Assembly: GCF_021155775.2 (NCBI RefSeq)
Contig: NC_060235.2
Location: forward strand, 3,215,021 to 3,279,020
Origin: Neodiprion pinetum
Lineage: Eukaryota; Arthropoda; Insecta; Hymenoptera; Diprionidae
Direction of reading: 5' to 3'
DNA: 64,000 nucleotides
Under the pieces are notes generated by a model, which was given only the letters and a program-made list of their open reading frames with translations, was not told where the DNA came from and made no database searches. Positions 1 to 11,639 of this stretch are shown here, piece by piece; position 1 is the stretch's first letter; each line of letters opens with the position of its first letter. Made by a program: the position numbers and the translations under genes.

Positions 1-819
1 GGTAAAAGTATAAAAAATTAAAAAAAAGAAAAAACCATAGACGTGCCGGAGGGTGCTGATCGAGGATCGGGGAAAAATATACTCGAATGAATTGTTGAAC
101 GGTGGGAAAATAAGTGGGAGAAGAAAAGAATGAAGAGGAATAATGAACGGGGTAGAAGAGGGTTTGCAGGGTGAAGGAAAATTGAGAGAAATAACGGTAA
201 TAGCAGTGATAGAAAAAAAGAATACAAGATACAGATAAACTAAACGTGTTCCTGCCATGTTAAACTTTTTTATTTTACGTTGTTGGTATATTTTGTTTGT
301 TTGTTTGTTTATTTTTTGGTTTTTTTCTTCTGCCGCGTCGTATCGAAAAAAGCGGGGATGGGAAAAAAATTCTATTCAATCTAGGGGTGAATTTTTGTAC
401 ATGCAAACATTTTTGTCTGTACGATAGCAGGTTTTATCGAAATGTTGGTTCAACGGTTTTTGAATGATTTATTATATTACGTTACATAGACTCTGATCGT
501 GCAATATTATTTATGTTTAGCAAGGTAGTTTTACGTATTATGATTTCAATAATAAAGAATAATAATCGAATCGTCGATTCAACGACGAATGAGGATGAAT
601 CTTGTTAAGTTCGTTAAAAGTTTTCTTGCGAAATAATTTTACAAATTTCATTTTTCACTTTTCATCGTATTTACCAATGACAAGTATTATTGAATTGTAT
701 CAAATCAAAGCTTGGATAATTATCGTATTACACGGACGGTCAAAATTTTGTCATTAATAAAAAGTTTTGACTGGACAAAAAGTGTTTACACAAAAGTGAC
801 GTTAAAAATTCACGGTATA
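1..819. other. AT-rich non-coding stretch
   Basis: No frame here has protein-like composition; the only open frame is Phe/Leu/Ser-rich and comes from purine-rich DNA read on the minus strand. A short TTTG microsatellite lies at about 293-312. Nothing else is recognised. Confidence 0.6.
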
Positions 820-1440
820 TAAACAAATACACTTCTCGCAAAAATTAAGGGAACAACAAAATTTTCGCAATTTCTTGGTGATTTTCAACAGGCTGTATTT
901 CAGTGAAAAATGGTCGTGCAAGAAATAAAAAAACAAAGCTTTTGAAGCTTAAAGACTCTAGTTTTTGAATTTTTTAGTTAAAAATTTTTCGAAGCACTAT
1001 TAGCCATGCAATCCTTGGATAAAGCACGAAGAAAAAATTTTCAAAATTTTTTACATTTTTTTTTTCGCTCTACGGGCATGGAAAAATTTTTCCGAGCTAA
1101 ACCAATGCATAGGTCGCATAGCCTGTTTATTCAGCTTCAAGATGCTTTTTTTTAAACCTCGATACGACCATTTGTCTTCGAGATATCGAATTTTGAATGC
1201 CAAAGGATCCTTTTTCACTCAACTGCCGATATCTCTGGAACTACTGGTCGCACAGCGAGCCGAAGGGCAGTTTCTTTTTCTGCAGAAAATTTCTTACAAA
1301 AATCTGTCATGGTTGATGTCAAAAAAATTTTTTTGTAAGTATATAAGAAAAAATACTTTTATCGTTGATAGGAGAAATTTTTCTCGCCAATTTGAAAACA
1401 CTCGACATCTCGTCAAACGTGGACGAATGGATGAAAAATG
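820..1440. repeat. Possible degenerate transposon remnant
   Basis: The stretch begins with CGCAAAAATTAAGGGAAC, a phrase that resembles terminal regions of Tc1/mariner-type insect repeats. It continues as moderately complex DNA without microsatellites. A 99-codon frame (1142-1441, plus strand) runs through the second half but has no recognisable domain. No second copy and no matching inverted terminus were found in this window, so the assignment rests on general resemblance only. Confidence 0.25.
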
Positions 1441-2243
1441 ACTGCTCTTCGTTGATTTGTTATTGTAAGAAATGAATTTTGCAAAATTTCATGTATTCAT
1501 GTATTACAAAAAACGCATGTATTACCTTTAATCGTATTCCCTCGTCAAGTTGCCCCGTATAATTTTTTGTCATTTTTCCTTTGCCCCAAAGCGTTCCTAG
1601 TCACAAAATATACCGATCTATCCATCTATCCATCTATTTTTATTTCTCGTATCCTTTTCATTGATATAATCAGTACTGGCACAATGGCATTCAACAATTT
1701 GAGCACACCTGAACGTGAAACTTCCAAAATTGACTTCTGTACACACATACACGCGGAGGTATCCTTATCATCGAATTTTCTCACATCAAAGCACCGTATT
1801 TTGCCCCCCCCCTCACCGTCACCCTTCAACCACCCAGCAAGACTCGGTCGGAAGGGTTTGCCTGCTTTTCTCCCTTTCCTGTTGGTCGTCTACGGTTCCG
1901 GGGGCTTCAGGAGCCGGTGAGAGTGCGAAGTTGGTCGGCCTTGCTCGGGGTTTTTGACGGCGCCAAGGGGTGGTTGGGGGTGGTCGGGGGTTGGTTAGGC
2001 AGCGGTGTAGCCGTAGCTTTGTCCGGTTGCAGACGACCCTCGCCTAGCTTCCGCGGGCATTGTTTTCCCCCGGTAATAAATCGTCGAGGGCCCGCACTTT
2101 CCTCCACCCCCCCCCCCCCCCCCCCCCCCATCCTCTCCCACCACCCCCGTCACCTCCAAAGTCAAACCAAGCACCGCGTGTGCCGCGTCCTTGTAACTTG
2201 ACCGTTCCCTCGCGTACGTGTTTTTGGAGCTTCACTTAATGTC

Positions 2244-2244
<1 letters not shown>
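1441..2244. other. Non-coding; strand-skewed G-rich then C-rich segment
   Basis: From about 1910 to 2040 the plus strand is G-rich and from about 2085 to 2160 C-rich, ending in a C run at 2107-2129. Overlapping frames on both strands here are products of this skew (Pro-rich or Gly-rich) and are not considered genes. A short ATCT/ATCC repeat lies near 1618-1638. Confidence 0.5.
2107..2129. repeat. Poly-C tract
   Basis: Uninterrupted run of 23 C. Such a run is prone to length variation and sequencing error. Confidence 0.9.

Positions 2245-2339
<95 letters not shown>
2245..2339. repeat. (TC)n microsatellite, about 47 units
   Basis: Pure TC dinucleotide array of about 95 bp, one of the two longest in the window. 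The other, at 26.1 kb, has the opposite purine/pyrimidine polarity. Such a tract can form triplex (H-DNA) and bind GAGA-type factors. Frames through it encode Arg-Glu or Ser-Leu runs and are not genes. Confidence 0.97.
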
Positions 2340-2341
<2 letters not shown>

Positions 2342-2743
2342 CGAATATCTATGAAACAAAGGTGGAATAGGGGAAGGGGGGGAGGGGGGGAAGGGAAGGG
2401 AGAAAGCTCGGAGCTTTCGAGCCTCCGGGCGCGCCACGTCTGAAACCATTTTACCGCGTTCTCTGACGCTCCTTAACAGAATTAGGAACTGCCGCTTGCT
2501 ACGGAGATGCCGCGTCTCGGTGTTGGGTACCTGTAATAACTAGGCAGAAAGTTTATTTAAACTTGTGCGCGTGCGTGTGTTTGTGTGCGAGAGACAACAG
2601 GGACGTGGAGATTCTACGGATGTGGAAGACGCGTGATAACTCGAGGCTTGTAATTTAACGACGATACGTTGTTTTAAATTGTTGAAAATTACGCGCGAGT
2701 TACGTAACGTTCGCCGTTTTTTTTCAGATCAGCTGTTCGTACG

Positions 2744-2774
<31 letters not shown>

Positions 2775-5305
2775 CTTATCCGTACGTTTCGTTTCGTTGC
2801 GTCACGAGAGTGGGAGGGGTGGATTTTGAAACACAGATAACGTCAAATCCGGCACCGGCAGCTGCGGGAAGGGTTCGTAACTCCCATGAATAGATAAATG
2901 AATATACAGGGGAAGAGAGATAGCGTGGCGTGTATATAACAACGCTATTAATTCAAATATCTACCCCCCCATCTATTTTCATCGGCAAACGTTCAGGGGC
3001 GCCCGGACCATTTTGAAAACGTAAAGGTCGCGCCGATGCTGCATGCCAGGAAAGATCCGTCGTCGAGCCAAGCCTGCGTGTTACATGCGTATATACATAA
3101 GTATGTAGGTATGTTTATTGTGTGCACGTATCACGTGGGTATGTGTGCATCGGATAAATCAGATATCGTTGATATTGTGTAGGTTTAAGGATTGAAACAC
3201 GCGGTGAAATTGGCACGACCGATACTCAATACCGATGTCCGGTGATGGATTTGAACGAAACGCGGTAGGGTGATGAAAAGTTTCAACGGAATAATTGGCG
3301 AATTTTATTAACGTTTTCGGGGTAGGGTTGAAATTTCGAATTTGAAAATTTACGAAAGCGTTGAATTCCGAATTTTTTTACGGCGAAACTTAAAGTATGG
3401 GTATAAAACTTTGAGGATACGTCAAAAGTTTCAAATGGTTCGAAAACCGATGGTCAAAGTTATGAAATTGCTAAAATGTGGAAATTTACAAATTCGAAAC
3501 ATCGAAATTTCGAATGATCCAAGATTTTCGGTTCTGTGAATTTCTGGCTTGGTGAAATTTCATAGTTTACATCGTTTTTTTTTTTTTTGTTTTAGATTTT
3601 CGATACTTTTACGTTTGGAATCCTGGTCATTCTGATTTTCGGTTTTCCTGATTTTTTACATCCACTCGTTGAGTAAACTACGCTGTGCGAGCATGTTTTA
3701 ATTTTGGGAATTTTGTTCTATCGAAACTTTAGTTTTTGGAATTTGGATAAGTTGAGAAACATTTTTTCACCCGATTAACATTACGAAACTTTTCTATTTT
3801 CAGTATCGCACAACTTAAACCTGAAACGAATTTATGGTTTCTTGGAATTCCGAGCTCGACGTTTTGGTTTTGTATTATAAAAATCGTCCTGACTTTGAGT
3901 ACCGTGATTCAATGAAATTAGAAATAAATCACCGGAATGGATTCCGAAAAAAGAAAAAGAAGAAGAAGAGAAATAAAAAATGATCGCGACATCGCTCAAA
4001 GGGTTGAAACGTGTTTCAAACGCGATGAACTTTTCACTTTTCTACTTCTTTTTCTTCCGAATACCATTCCAGCTATACATCTCGGTTGAATAAATACGGC
4101 AAAATCCGATGCAGTCCAACTGGAAGCTTATCGATGAAATTCGGTCAAAGCTTGGAGCCACTCAAAGCGAGCGTGACGTTAAGGATGAAACCGGGAGTCT
4201 AATCGGCAAAACGTCCGAACGAAAGAATTTTTATGAAATAAAAGTTGAACAAATTCGAATGAAGCTGTTCAAGCTGATTCAGGTCGGACCAAACGTACGT
4301 TACTCTAAAATCGTGAAACAGAGGGAAAGAAACAAACGAAAATAAAGAAGTAGAAACAAAACGAAGCGGTATAATATTTTTCACTTTTTGTTAACGAAAA
4401 GAATCTACGCTTCGTATCCGATTTCAATGAATATCGCACAGCTCGGTTTGTTTGCAAAAAGGATTATCCACAAGTCACCTGCAGGATGAAAGTTTTCATA
4501 CGACTCTACGTTTCTGGTGGAAACAACAAACAGCTTGTGCGAACTTAATACGGTTGTTCGCAAATGATAATAATAAACTCATGCTTTTTATTAAAATATA
4601 TTCACGCTGTCGACAATCCGCGTGTCTCGGGTTATTTGATCGGAGTTGATGAGCGAAAAAAAAATTGGCGCAATAAAATATGTGTCATATTCAACGAGAT
4701 CGGAGAAACTATCCATACGGATTTTGGAACTGGGAAAATTTACTGGATAGCAATTATGCAACTCGTCTGCGATTATTTGCTCCGTATAATTAATCTTCGA
4801 TCGGGTCTTGCAGTTTTCAATCGATTATGGACGCAACAAAAAAAGAAAAAAAACAAAAGTTTGACTAGTTCTTGGGGATCCGGAAGAAAGTTGTCGCTGT
4901 ATATAATACTACCGAAATTATCGTAGAAATTTTTTTTCACCCATTTACTCAGTTTCAGAATTCGAAAAAAAGTCGATATTTTGCCAAACTCTCGTTTTTC
5001 TCACCGTATTTCTTACCCAGAGAAATTTTTTCACGTTTAAAGATAATCTTTCGGTATTTGGCGTCAATTTAAGGGGTGAAAGAAAAAAACATTTTGGTCC
5101 CACCAATATCAAGGGCCACCCTAAATTATACCCACAAAAATAACCCCTTTTAAAAAACGATTTCCGGCCCTCGAATAAACAACTTATGGAGAGCGAGACG
5201 TGGAACGAGCGTTTTGAGAGCCTTAAGCCGGAGACACGATTATCCCCTGTAATCGTCATCCGCGCAGTCCGTATCTAACCCCCACCCCCAACCCCCAACC
5301 CCCAA
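2340..5305. other. Non-coding, AT-rich
   Basis: Contains T tracts (2743-2770 and 3576-3587). Around 3310-3540 and 3600-3890 there is diffuse repetition of GAAATTTCGAA-like words, probably an old degenerate repeat. Small frames at 4109-4345 and 4564-4926 lack recognisable domains. A run of ACCCCCA-like heptads (about 5278-5306) is too short to be called telomeric. Confidence 0.5.
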
Positions 5306-5590
5306 CATCGAGGGCCGCGTGCCGCGTCTGCGACGCCGACGGCGATGCAATGACGCCTAGTTCGAGAGGGTTAACAACTCGGGAGCAGAAAGTCCGCCCT
5401 GGATTACTCTCGTGCCGTATTGTCGGGGGTGCGAATACCCCCTTTCACTCCCTCCCCCCATCGTCGCTGAATACACAAAGATAATGTCACGGTGCGGCCG
5501 CTAACGCCGGCCGAACGAACGAACTCCGGGGGTCAGAACCCCAAATGCCAACCAAAGGTCGCCCCCGAATCTGTGCGGGGGTGATAAGCC
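5306..5590. other. GC- and CpG-richer segment
   Basis: About 280 bp with clearly higher GC and many CG dinucleotides than its flanks, ending just before a T tract at 5618-5643. There is no convincing frame. It could be regulatory or simply compositional noise. Confidence 0.35.
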
Positions 5591-5617
5591 TCGTGTTTTT
5601 TTATTGGTTGCTATTTT

Positions 5618-5643
5618 TTCTTTTTTTTTTTTTTTTTTTTTTT
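5618..5643. repeat. Poly-T tract
   Basis: Almost pure T run of about 25 bases. Comparable T or A runs occur throughout the window, for example 2743-2770, 6746-6770, 13529-13557, 20532-20556, 24870-24889, 33985-34008, 41586-41607, 48651-48668, 50474-50494, 51086-51101 and 60164-60185. Confidence 0.9.
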
Positions 5644-6737
5644 CACACCCGCGGGACGTCGAAACGTAACGCGAACGAGAAACTGGAAAAGTAATTTAGA
5701 AAAAAAAAAAAACAAAATTGAAATATTACAAAAACTTGAAGTGATGGTGTTTTTTTTTTAATGACAGGTCGAACGAGAAGTTAAAAAAAAAAAAAAAGAT
5801 TGGGGATACGGTGAAAACTTGAGGCATGATAGACTGATTTTATTCACACTGTAAACTTTTTTTGTCTTACCTCGGCAAGAAGTATAACGGTAAATTTGAT
5901 TTACTTTGTTTTTCTGTATTGGTGGATCGATTGTTAAATAAATTGGGAAACGTTGAAGGAGAACGTACGGTGAATTTGAGATATTTGTTTGAAGCAACGA
6001 GACGTAGAACAGTTAAAGTGTAGTCTTGATTCAATTATTATTACAATAAATTAAATAACTGCTTTCGGGACTTTGAATGTATAAGGAATTAAATTTATTA
6101 CATCTTTGATTTGTTGGAAAGTGCGAAATGATAGTAATTGTTATTGTAACCATAATTGAAACAATAGTAGAAACAAAGAATCGGGAGTGTAAAGTCTGAT
6201 GGTGGTTGAAAATATAGAATGATTAGAAAATAGACGATTCTTTCATATTTTGGTTTTCTGTGTATACCTTTACACGTTTTGACTTTGCTGTATTTTTGTG
6301 TAGAAACGGAGTTTACCCGTTTTTGAAAATTTGATATTCTTGCCAGTTTATTTTACCCTGATATTTCGGCTGTAACGTACTGTCACCTTGAACCGTAAAA
6401 ATTCCAGATAGTCGGAGGTTAAAATCCAAGGAAGTGTAAAATTTTGTCAATTGTTTCAATTTCCTAAAAAAAAAAAAAATCTGAACCCTTTCATCCGAAC
6501 GTAATTTTAAAAGTAGTTTAAAAATATCGGTGAAGATAACATGGAAAGGAATAGTGAGAAAATATCTTGTACCATTTTACTGCATAGTGATACAAGTATT
6601 AATTATTTTTATTTATATTTATTATTAATTATTAAGTAAATAATTATCATCAGGTACGTGTGACAATTTGTTGATAAATTTTTTTTATTTCCACCCCCGC
6701 TCGCGAGTTTCTTCTCGCGTTTGGAAAAAAAAGTAAA

Positions 6738-6773
<36 letters not shown>

Positions 6774-6970
6774 ACAAGAAAAAAATGAAGTCGCATGCAA
6801 AAGCGCAAGTGGGTGTGCAAAATGCCGATGTGTCGCTTTTTCGCTCTTTTTCGCGTTTCTGCTGAGCTTTTTCATCTTCGCTGCCAGCACCGAGATTTCC
6901 AACAGTCGCCGTAGAGGGTAGTTAGGAATATTCCAACTTTGCTTGCTCTTCGCTCGTTCTTCACCAACGC

Positions 6971-6971
<1 letters not shown>

Positions 6972-7009
<38 letters not shown>
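6972..7009. repeat. (AT)n microsatellite
   Basis: Pure AT array of about 38 bp. Confidence 0.95.
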
Positions 7010-7010
<1 letters not shown>

Positions 7011-7136
7011 CTCTGAAGAGAAGCTTTTCCAGAAGTAGGTCGAGCCTCGACTCAACGACGCTCTTCGGCTCGCTCTTTCGCATCTGCAGCCGAGAGAACC
7101 GCGGCCGCCACTAGAAACCGGGGCCCACGGTGACTT

Positions 7137-7162
7137 GGGGGGGGGGGGGGGGGGGGGGGGGG
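7137..7162. repeat. Poly-G tract
   Basis: Uninterrupted run of about 26 G. It interrupts a GC-rich patch (about 7040-7190). Such a run could form G-quadruplex structure and is a likely assembly error site. Confidence 0.93.
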
Positions 7163-7296
7163 TCGTTGCCCGACGCTTCTTCGCGATGACGAGAAAAAGG
7201 AGAAGAGAAAAAAGGAAAAATTCGAAAAAAAAAGAAAAAAGAAAAAAGAACGCACAAGAAGTTCCGAAATTCCGTTCGGAATGCACGGAGTTAATT

Positions 7297-7515
7297 AATT
7301 GAAACTCCGAGAATGGGAGGAGCTTAATTTATAAATCGTAACCCCTGAAAAATTATAGCTGAGATACCACGAGTAAAGGAAAGACGACGGAACGAAACGC
7401 TGACAATCAGGTTCGTGTTAACTCATAGGCGTATATTTGTGTGTACCTACTGAAAATTCGCTAGATTGGCTGAAAGTTTATCGACTAAGCTCCTCCCATT
7501 CTCGGAGTTTCGATT
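7297..7515. mobile_element. Short inverted-repeat element (MITE-like)
   Basis: Left arm 7297-7326 contains GAAACTCCGAGAATGGGAGG. Right arm 7486-7515 is its reverse complement, with a single mismatch over 30 bp. The arms enclose about 160 bp of unrelated sequence without a frame, giving a total of about 219 bp. Size and structure fit a non-autonomous DNA transposon, but no target-site duplication is clear and no second copy is present here. Confidence 0.6.
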
Positions 7516-7519
7516 GAAT

Positions 7520-8940
7520 CACTCTGTATATCCGCTGTGGTTTTTGGAATCTCGAGAAGAAAAAGTACGACGCGATAGATCGGGAGGTGAAAGAATTTTT
7601 ACTTCTCTCGCTGCCAAGTTCTATTAGTTTCGTACCTTTCGCTCGACCGAAGTTTGTCGGACAGAACGAACGAAAGACTCTTTTTTTTTTCAATTTTCAC
7701 TGCGATGAAAAGTATCTGATTTGCGAAAAAATTGTTTTTTCCGGCTTGTTTGTTTTTTTTTTTTTTTTTCTTCTTTCAATTCCGAACACAAAATACGATT
7801 TTTGAGCACCTCGAATTTACAGTGTCGTTGTACAAAATATTAGAATACGGCCAGTTTCACTTTTACACCCGTATTTTCTTCTTCTTTTTCCTTCTCTCCT
7901 TCCTCGGTTTTTTTCACTTGATTTTTATCACCTACCATAGAAATCGGAGGGAGGTTTTGGCGGCGGATAGAGACACTCGGATAAGATATCGGATCCTCCT
8001 TATTCGTCTCTCACTCGCTCCCCCCCCCCCCCCCTTTCTCTCTCTCTTTTTCAGGTTCTCGAGAAACTTTCAACGAAAACCACTCAACCGTTGCACGCAT
8101 ATCGTTCTCTTTCTCAAACCTCCGTTATATATATACATATATCTATATATGTGATGGATTTGGATTTTGACACACACACACACACACATGTATGTATATA
8201 TGTATTTACATACCCGTGATGAAATAAAATGAAACGATAAACCCGCGTGGCCATTTACCTCGCCATATAATACATCCGAATCCTGATCTGCAGGCTCGCT
8301 TTAAACCTGCAACCCCATTGCACCACTCTGTATTTTCAATTATTTGGATTTAGTTTCACACCTGAAAATCTGATGTTCCGTATCGACGCGTTGGTGAAGA
8401 ATGAAAGAGCAAAACAGAGAGAGAGGGGAGGGAAAGAAATTTGGTGTAAATAATTTTGTTTGCCTTGATTTTTTTTTTTTTTTTTTTTTATTGACGTGAA
8501 TAAACAACGGTAACGTAAATTTCGTAATTTAGAACGGTGAAACACAGTTACGAAGATCATTAAGTTACTTAATTTGTTAAATCGTAGCAACAATCGTAGT
8601 TATTTGACAGATGTAATTCTTATACAGTACACCGTTTCTTAAAAAAATCTTTGGGTAAAATTGAAGTTTTGAAAACAGGATTAACATCGTTCGGAATCTC
8701 GAATAATTAATTGCCTTGAATTTTTTTTTCTTTCTTTTGATTGTTCTGTTTTTCTTCGCGCAAGACACTGAATCGTTTGAATAAAATACTTACAGCCTGA
8801 TATTTGTTGCGAATTTTTCCAACCACGAAATATACGAGCACGTACGACAAACGGACAAAAGCTGAAAGTTTGTTTTAAAAAAATATGTAACGCCTAAATT
8901 CTCATCGAAGTGATAATAAATCAGACAATTTTTCTAAAGC
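7520..8940. other. Non-coding, AT-rich with simple repeats
   Basis: Holds T tracts (7680-7690, 7747-7769, 8468-8489), a C run (8020-8034), TA-rich DNA (8126-8152) and a CA array (8171-8189). Frames here are Phe-rich or Ser/Pro-rich translations of those tracts. No gene recognised. Confidence 0.6.
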
Positions 8941-8942
8941 TT

Positions 8943-9024
8943 ATACCGGGGAAAATCTCTAAAAATTTTAAAATCAATCGCGCATGCGCAGTTGATTTTC
9001 AAGTCTCAAGAGATTCTCTCGGTA
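8943..9024. repeat. Imperfect palindrome centred on GCGCATGCGC
   Basis: The two halves pair with each other: TACCG at 8943 with CGGTA at 9024, AATCTCT with AGAGATT, and AAAATCAA with TTGATTTT. The centre is the self-complementary word GCGCATGCGC (8980-8989). With its neighbours this centre matches the NRF-1/erect-wing binding consensus YGCGCAYGCGCR. It may be a hairpin-type repeat or a regulatory palindrome. Confidence 0.5.
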
Positions 9025-10730
9025 CAGTTGATAAAAACGGAAGCGTTAATTTTGGCAAAAATTGTGCTATGTGACAAGCGGGCAAGTTCGAGCTCAGGTT
9101 TCTCGAGATTTTATTCGCCGAAAATTCGTTTTCGGTCTCTCGGCTCGTTCAGCTGCAGTGAAGTCCATTTGAGTAACGGGAAACTCTCGTAGCTTCGTTT
9201 TGCAATCCCCTTCCGACTCTCCGAGGTCTGACACGCGTGTATGCCAGGGTTGTAAGAGGGTCCGACACGCGGAAGGCGTGCCTCACACTCGCATGCAGGG
9301 GTGGCTAAAAGCTCGAAGGGTCAGGAGGGCAGATCGTATTAAGATACACCCCGGCATTTATAGGCTTTCAAAGAGTGCATTGCGGGATTGACGTCACGTG
9401 GCAGACTCAATTTTCCTCAACCCGAATCGCCTGAATTTTACCTTCCTCGCCCCGAAATATTTCTCTCTCTCTCTCTCTCGCTCTCTTATCTTGTACCATC
9501 CCTAGTCCCTGAGTTCACTTTTTATACTCTCCATTTTCATTTACTTCAATTTTTTCTCAATACGCTGTTTCAACTTTATTGCAATTTTTTTATTCTTAGA
9601 ATTTTTTTGGGTATTAATTAGTTTCGAACGCATCTATGAATTTTTCTCTACACTTGGAAGAAGGTTGATAAAAATTTATATAATTATGTAGCGTGTCTTG
9701 TACGCGATGGTTTCAATTTTTTCAAAATTTTGGAATCGCTTGACTTGCCGATTAAAAATCGATTTTCATAATATGTGTGTTTCGCTGATTCTCTGTTCAG
9801 ATCTAAAATCAATTTTTACCTTGTTGCGAGTAGGTACATTTAGAGTATTAAAATCGTAACAATCGGCGTGATAAATCGGTTCGAATTAAATGCGAACGTA
9901 ATTGCCGATCGTAAAAATGTAGTAAGAGGCAAAAAAAATTCGACTTTGAACGAGCTACGAGAATAATTTCAACCCCCGAAAAACAACAACTTGTTGTATT
10001 GTAAATGTCAAATAAATAAATATCGTGTGTAAGTAGAAAACGATTCGTCAACGGGCTGTAAATTTTCTCAATTTGTGAGTTTGCATAATTTTATAATCGT
10101 ACAATCGTACAATCGTCAAACTACGGTCGAACAGGATGTCGATCGAAATTAGCCGTCATCGTAAAGATTTGAGAGTAAAAGCCTCAAGGAGTTGGATGAA
10201 GTATATTTTGAAAAATATTATATAAAAATTGAAGAAACGCGATATTTTGGCCCCGATTTTTTGCAAGAACAAGTAAATGTACGTATATATCGTAAGTATA
10301 TGTACAGATATATATATAATGTATATACGTATGTATATAGGGTGAAAAGCTCTGGGAGTATAGAAAAGCGTTGCGCCCTCGATTTGAAGAAACGGGAATC
10401 CAATTTGAGCTCGGGGCTGAACGCCGCCGCCTCCTAAACACCCTGTTGTCAAAAAGAGAGTGACTGCGTGCGGGGCGCACTTAGCATCCCCCTTTTTTTT
10501 TATCCACCCGCTTTAACGTCAGTCGGGATCGCCGCGCTCTTATTCTCGCGAAGGAAACTAAAAAACATTTGGATTCGTTGATTTTTTGAATATTTTCGAT
10601 AACGGGAATCGGGTGAATTATGGAAAATAGGTACTGCTTTACAGATACTTTATTACAATTTATTTGAAATCGAAAAGTGTGACGAGTCGAGACAATTTTG
10701 TTACACAAGATAGTATTGTTGTACGATTTG
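9025..10730. other. Non-coding; CpG-richer patch then AT-rich DNA
   Basis: 9190-9400 is GC-richer and contains two copies of TCYGACACGCG about 35 bp apart. A short CT array lies at about 9463-9486. From 9420 onward the sequence is AT-rich with TATACG-type simple DNA at 10280-10340. Frames are short and unrecognised. Confidence 0.5.
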
Positions 10731-10734
10731 GAGT

Positions 10735-11035
10735 CAGATTTTGAAAATTTAAGATAGTGGGTCAAATATGGTGGACGAAAATTTTTAGTTCGATCGTATA
10801 TGGTCAAAAAACTCTGTGCGAGAGTTTTTTGGGGACGATGATTTGATTCGATATACTGTATTTTGAAAATATGATTTCAGATTCGTTATCAGCGAACCCA
10901 AAAAATTCGGGACAGAGTTTTTTCTCCGGATTCGATCGAGTTTGAAGTTTTCGTCGGTCGTATCGATTCCGCCATCTTGAATTTTTTAAATTCGATTTCA
11001 GATTCGGAATCGGCGACCTTAAAAAACTTATAATT
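10735..11035 (+). repeat. Dispersed repeat family R1, copy 1 (two units)
   Basis: Two units carry the family core: GATTTCAGATTCGTTATCAG followed by CGAACCCAAAAAA near 10873-10905, and GATTTCAGATTCGGAATCGG followed by CGACCTTAAAAAAC near 10993-11027. The second is preceded by CCGCCATCTTGAATTT. The same core occurs at 14.4, 34.6 and 40.4 kb, some copies reversed. The relation within the window is directly visible. The underlying element type is unknown. Confidence 0.7.
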
Positions 11036-11293
11036 TATGTAAAACGTGCGTACCTACGTATAGAGGGGTAACTTTCTCGGTAACGAATTATTCCTACAAT
11101 TTTCACGATTCTTCCAATCAGTTTGTTTCTAAGAACAATAATTTACATCGTACCGCAATAATTACTCTCGATTGTTGAAAACCTATCGAGAATACCGTCA
11201 GGAGAAGGAAAAAAACGTTTAAAAAAATATGTTTTCAAAGTTCTCTAAATATACAAAAAATGCTTACAAAATAGGTGGTAAGAATGTTTACAC

Positions 11294-11630
11294 CACTACG
11301 CTGAGAAAAATTTCATTTGTTAAAAAAAAAGCTGTTGGAATTACGAAAAACGAGGTACGCGTAAACATTTTGCGCCATTGTCGATCCTTTTTTGACGATT
11401 GCAACGCGAAATCAGTTTGTGAGGTTCACTTTACTTTTTTAGTTAAACAAGGCTTTAACGTCTATTTATCGTTGCACGAGCATTAAATTTTCGCAACAGT
11501 TACGAGAAAGAATATTAACGAATAATAGACTTTCCGGTAACAGCTGGAAAACTAATTTTCGTGTAACGATCGTGGTAAAAAATGAAAATAGTGAAGGACC
11601 GAGCGGTAACCGGAAATAAAAATCTTAGGG
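11294..11630 (+). mobile_element. MITE-like element family M1, copy 1
   Basis: From CGCTGAGAAAAATTTCATTT (11299) to about 11630 this aligns with 28,942-29,352. Shared blocks include AGTTAAACAAGGCTTTAACG, GCGTTAAATTTTCGCAACAG (GCATTAAATTTTCGCAACAG here) and GAGCGGTAACCG. The far end of the second copy is the inverse of the first end, so the family has terminal inverted repeats. An 85-codon frame (11229-11486) crosses it and has no transposase features; it is interpreted as chance. Confidence 0.7.
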
Positions 11631-11639
11631 TTAAATACG

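Larger units (their letters stand above)
5644..7290. other. Non-coding, AT-rich with A/T tracts
   Basis: No gene seen. The Lys-rich and Phe-rich frames at 6.6-6.9 kb are translations of an A tract (6746-6770). An AT dinucleotide array occupies 6972-7009. Confidence 0.6.

Noticed and set aside
1142..1441. 99-codon frame
   Set aside because: Lies in a probable repeat remnant and shows no domain; not convincing as transposase.
5188..5277. 30-codon frame starting MESETWNERFESLKPETR
   Set aside because: Protein-like but short, with no splice context or neighbours; frames of this size are expected by chance many times.
5278..5306. CCCCCAA-like heptads resembling telomeric repeat
   Set aside because: Only about three imperfect units, in the middle of ordinary sequence; insect telomere repeat is TTAGG-type.
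8730..8752. TTTTGATTGTT, the start of the insect miR-315 sequence
   Set aside because: The match stops after 11 bases and no hairpin surrounds it.
11229..11486. 85-codon frame with paired Cys/His residues
   Set aside because: Lies almost wholly inside the M1 repeat, whose second copy does not keep the frame.
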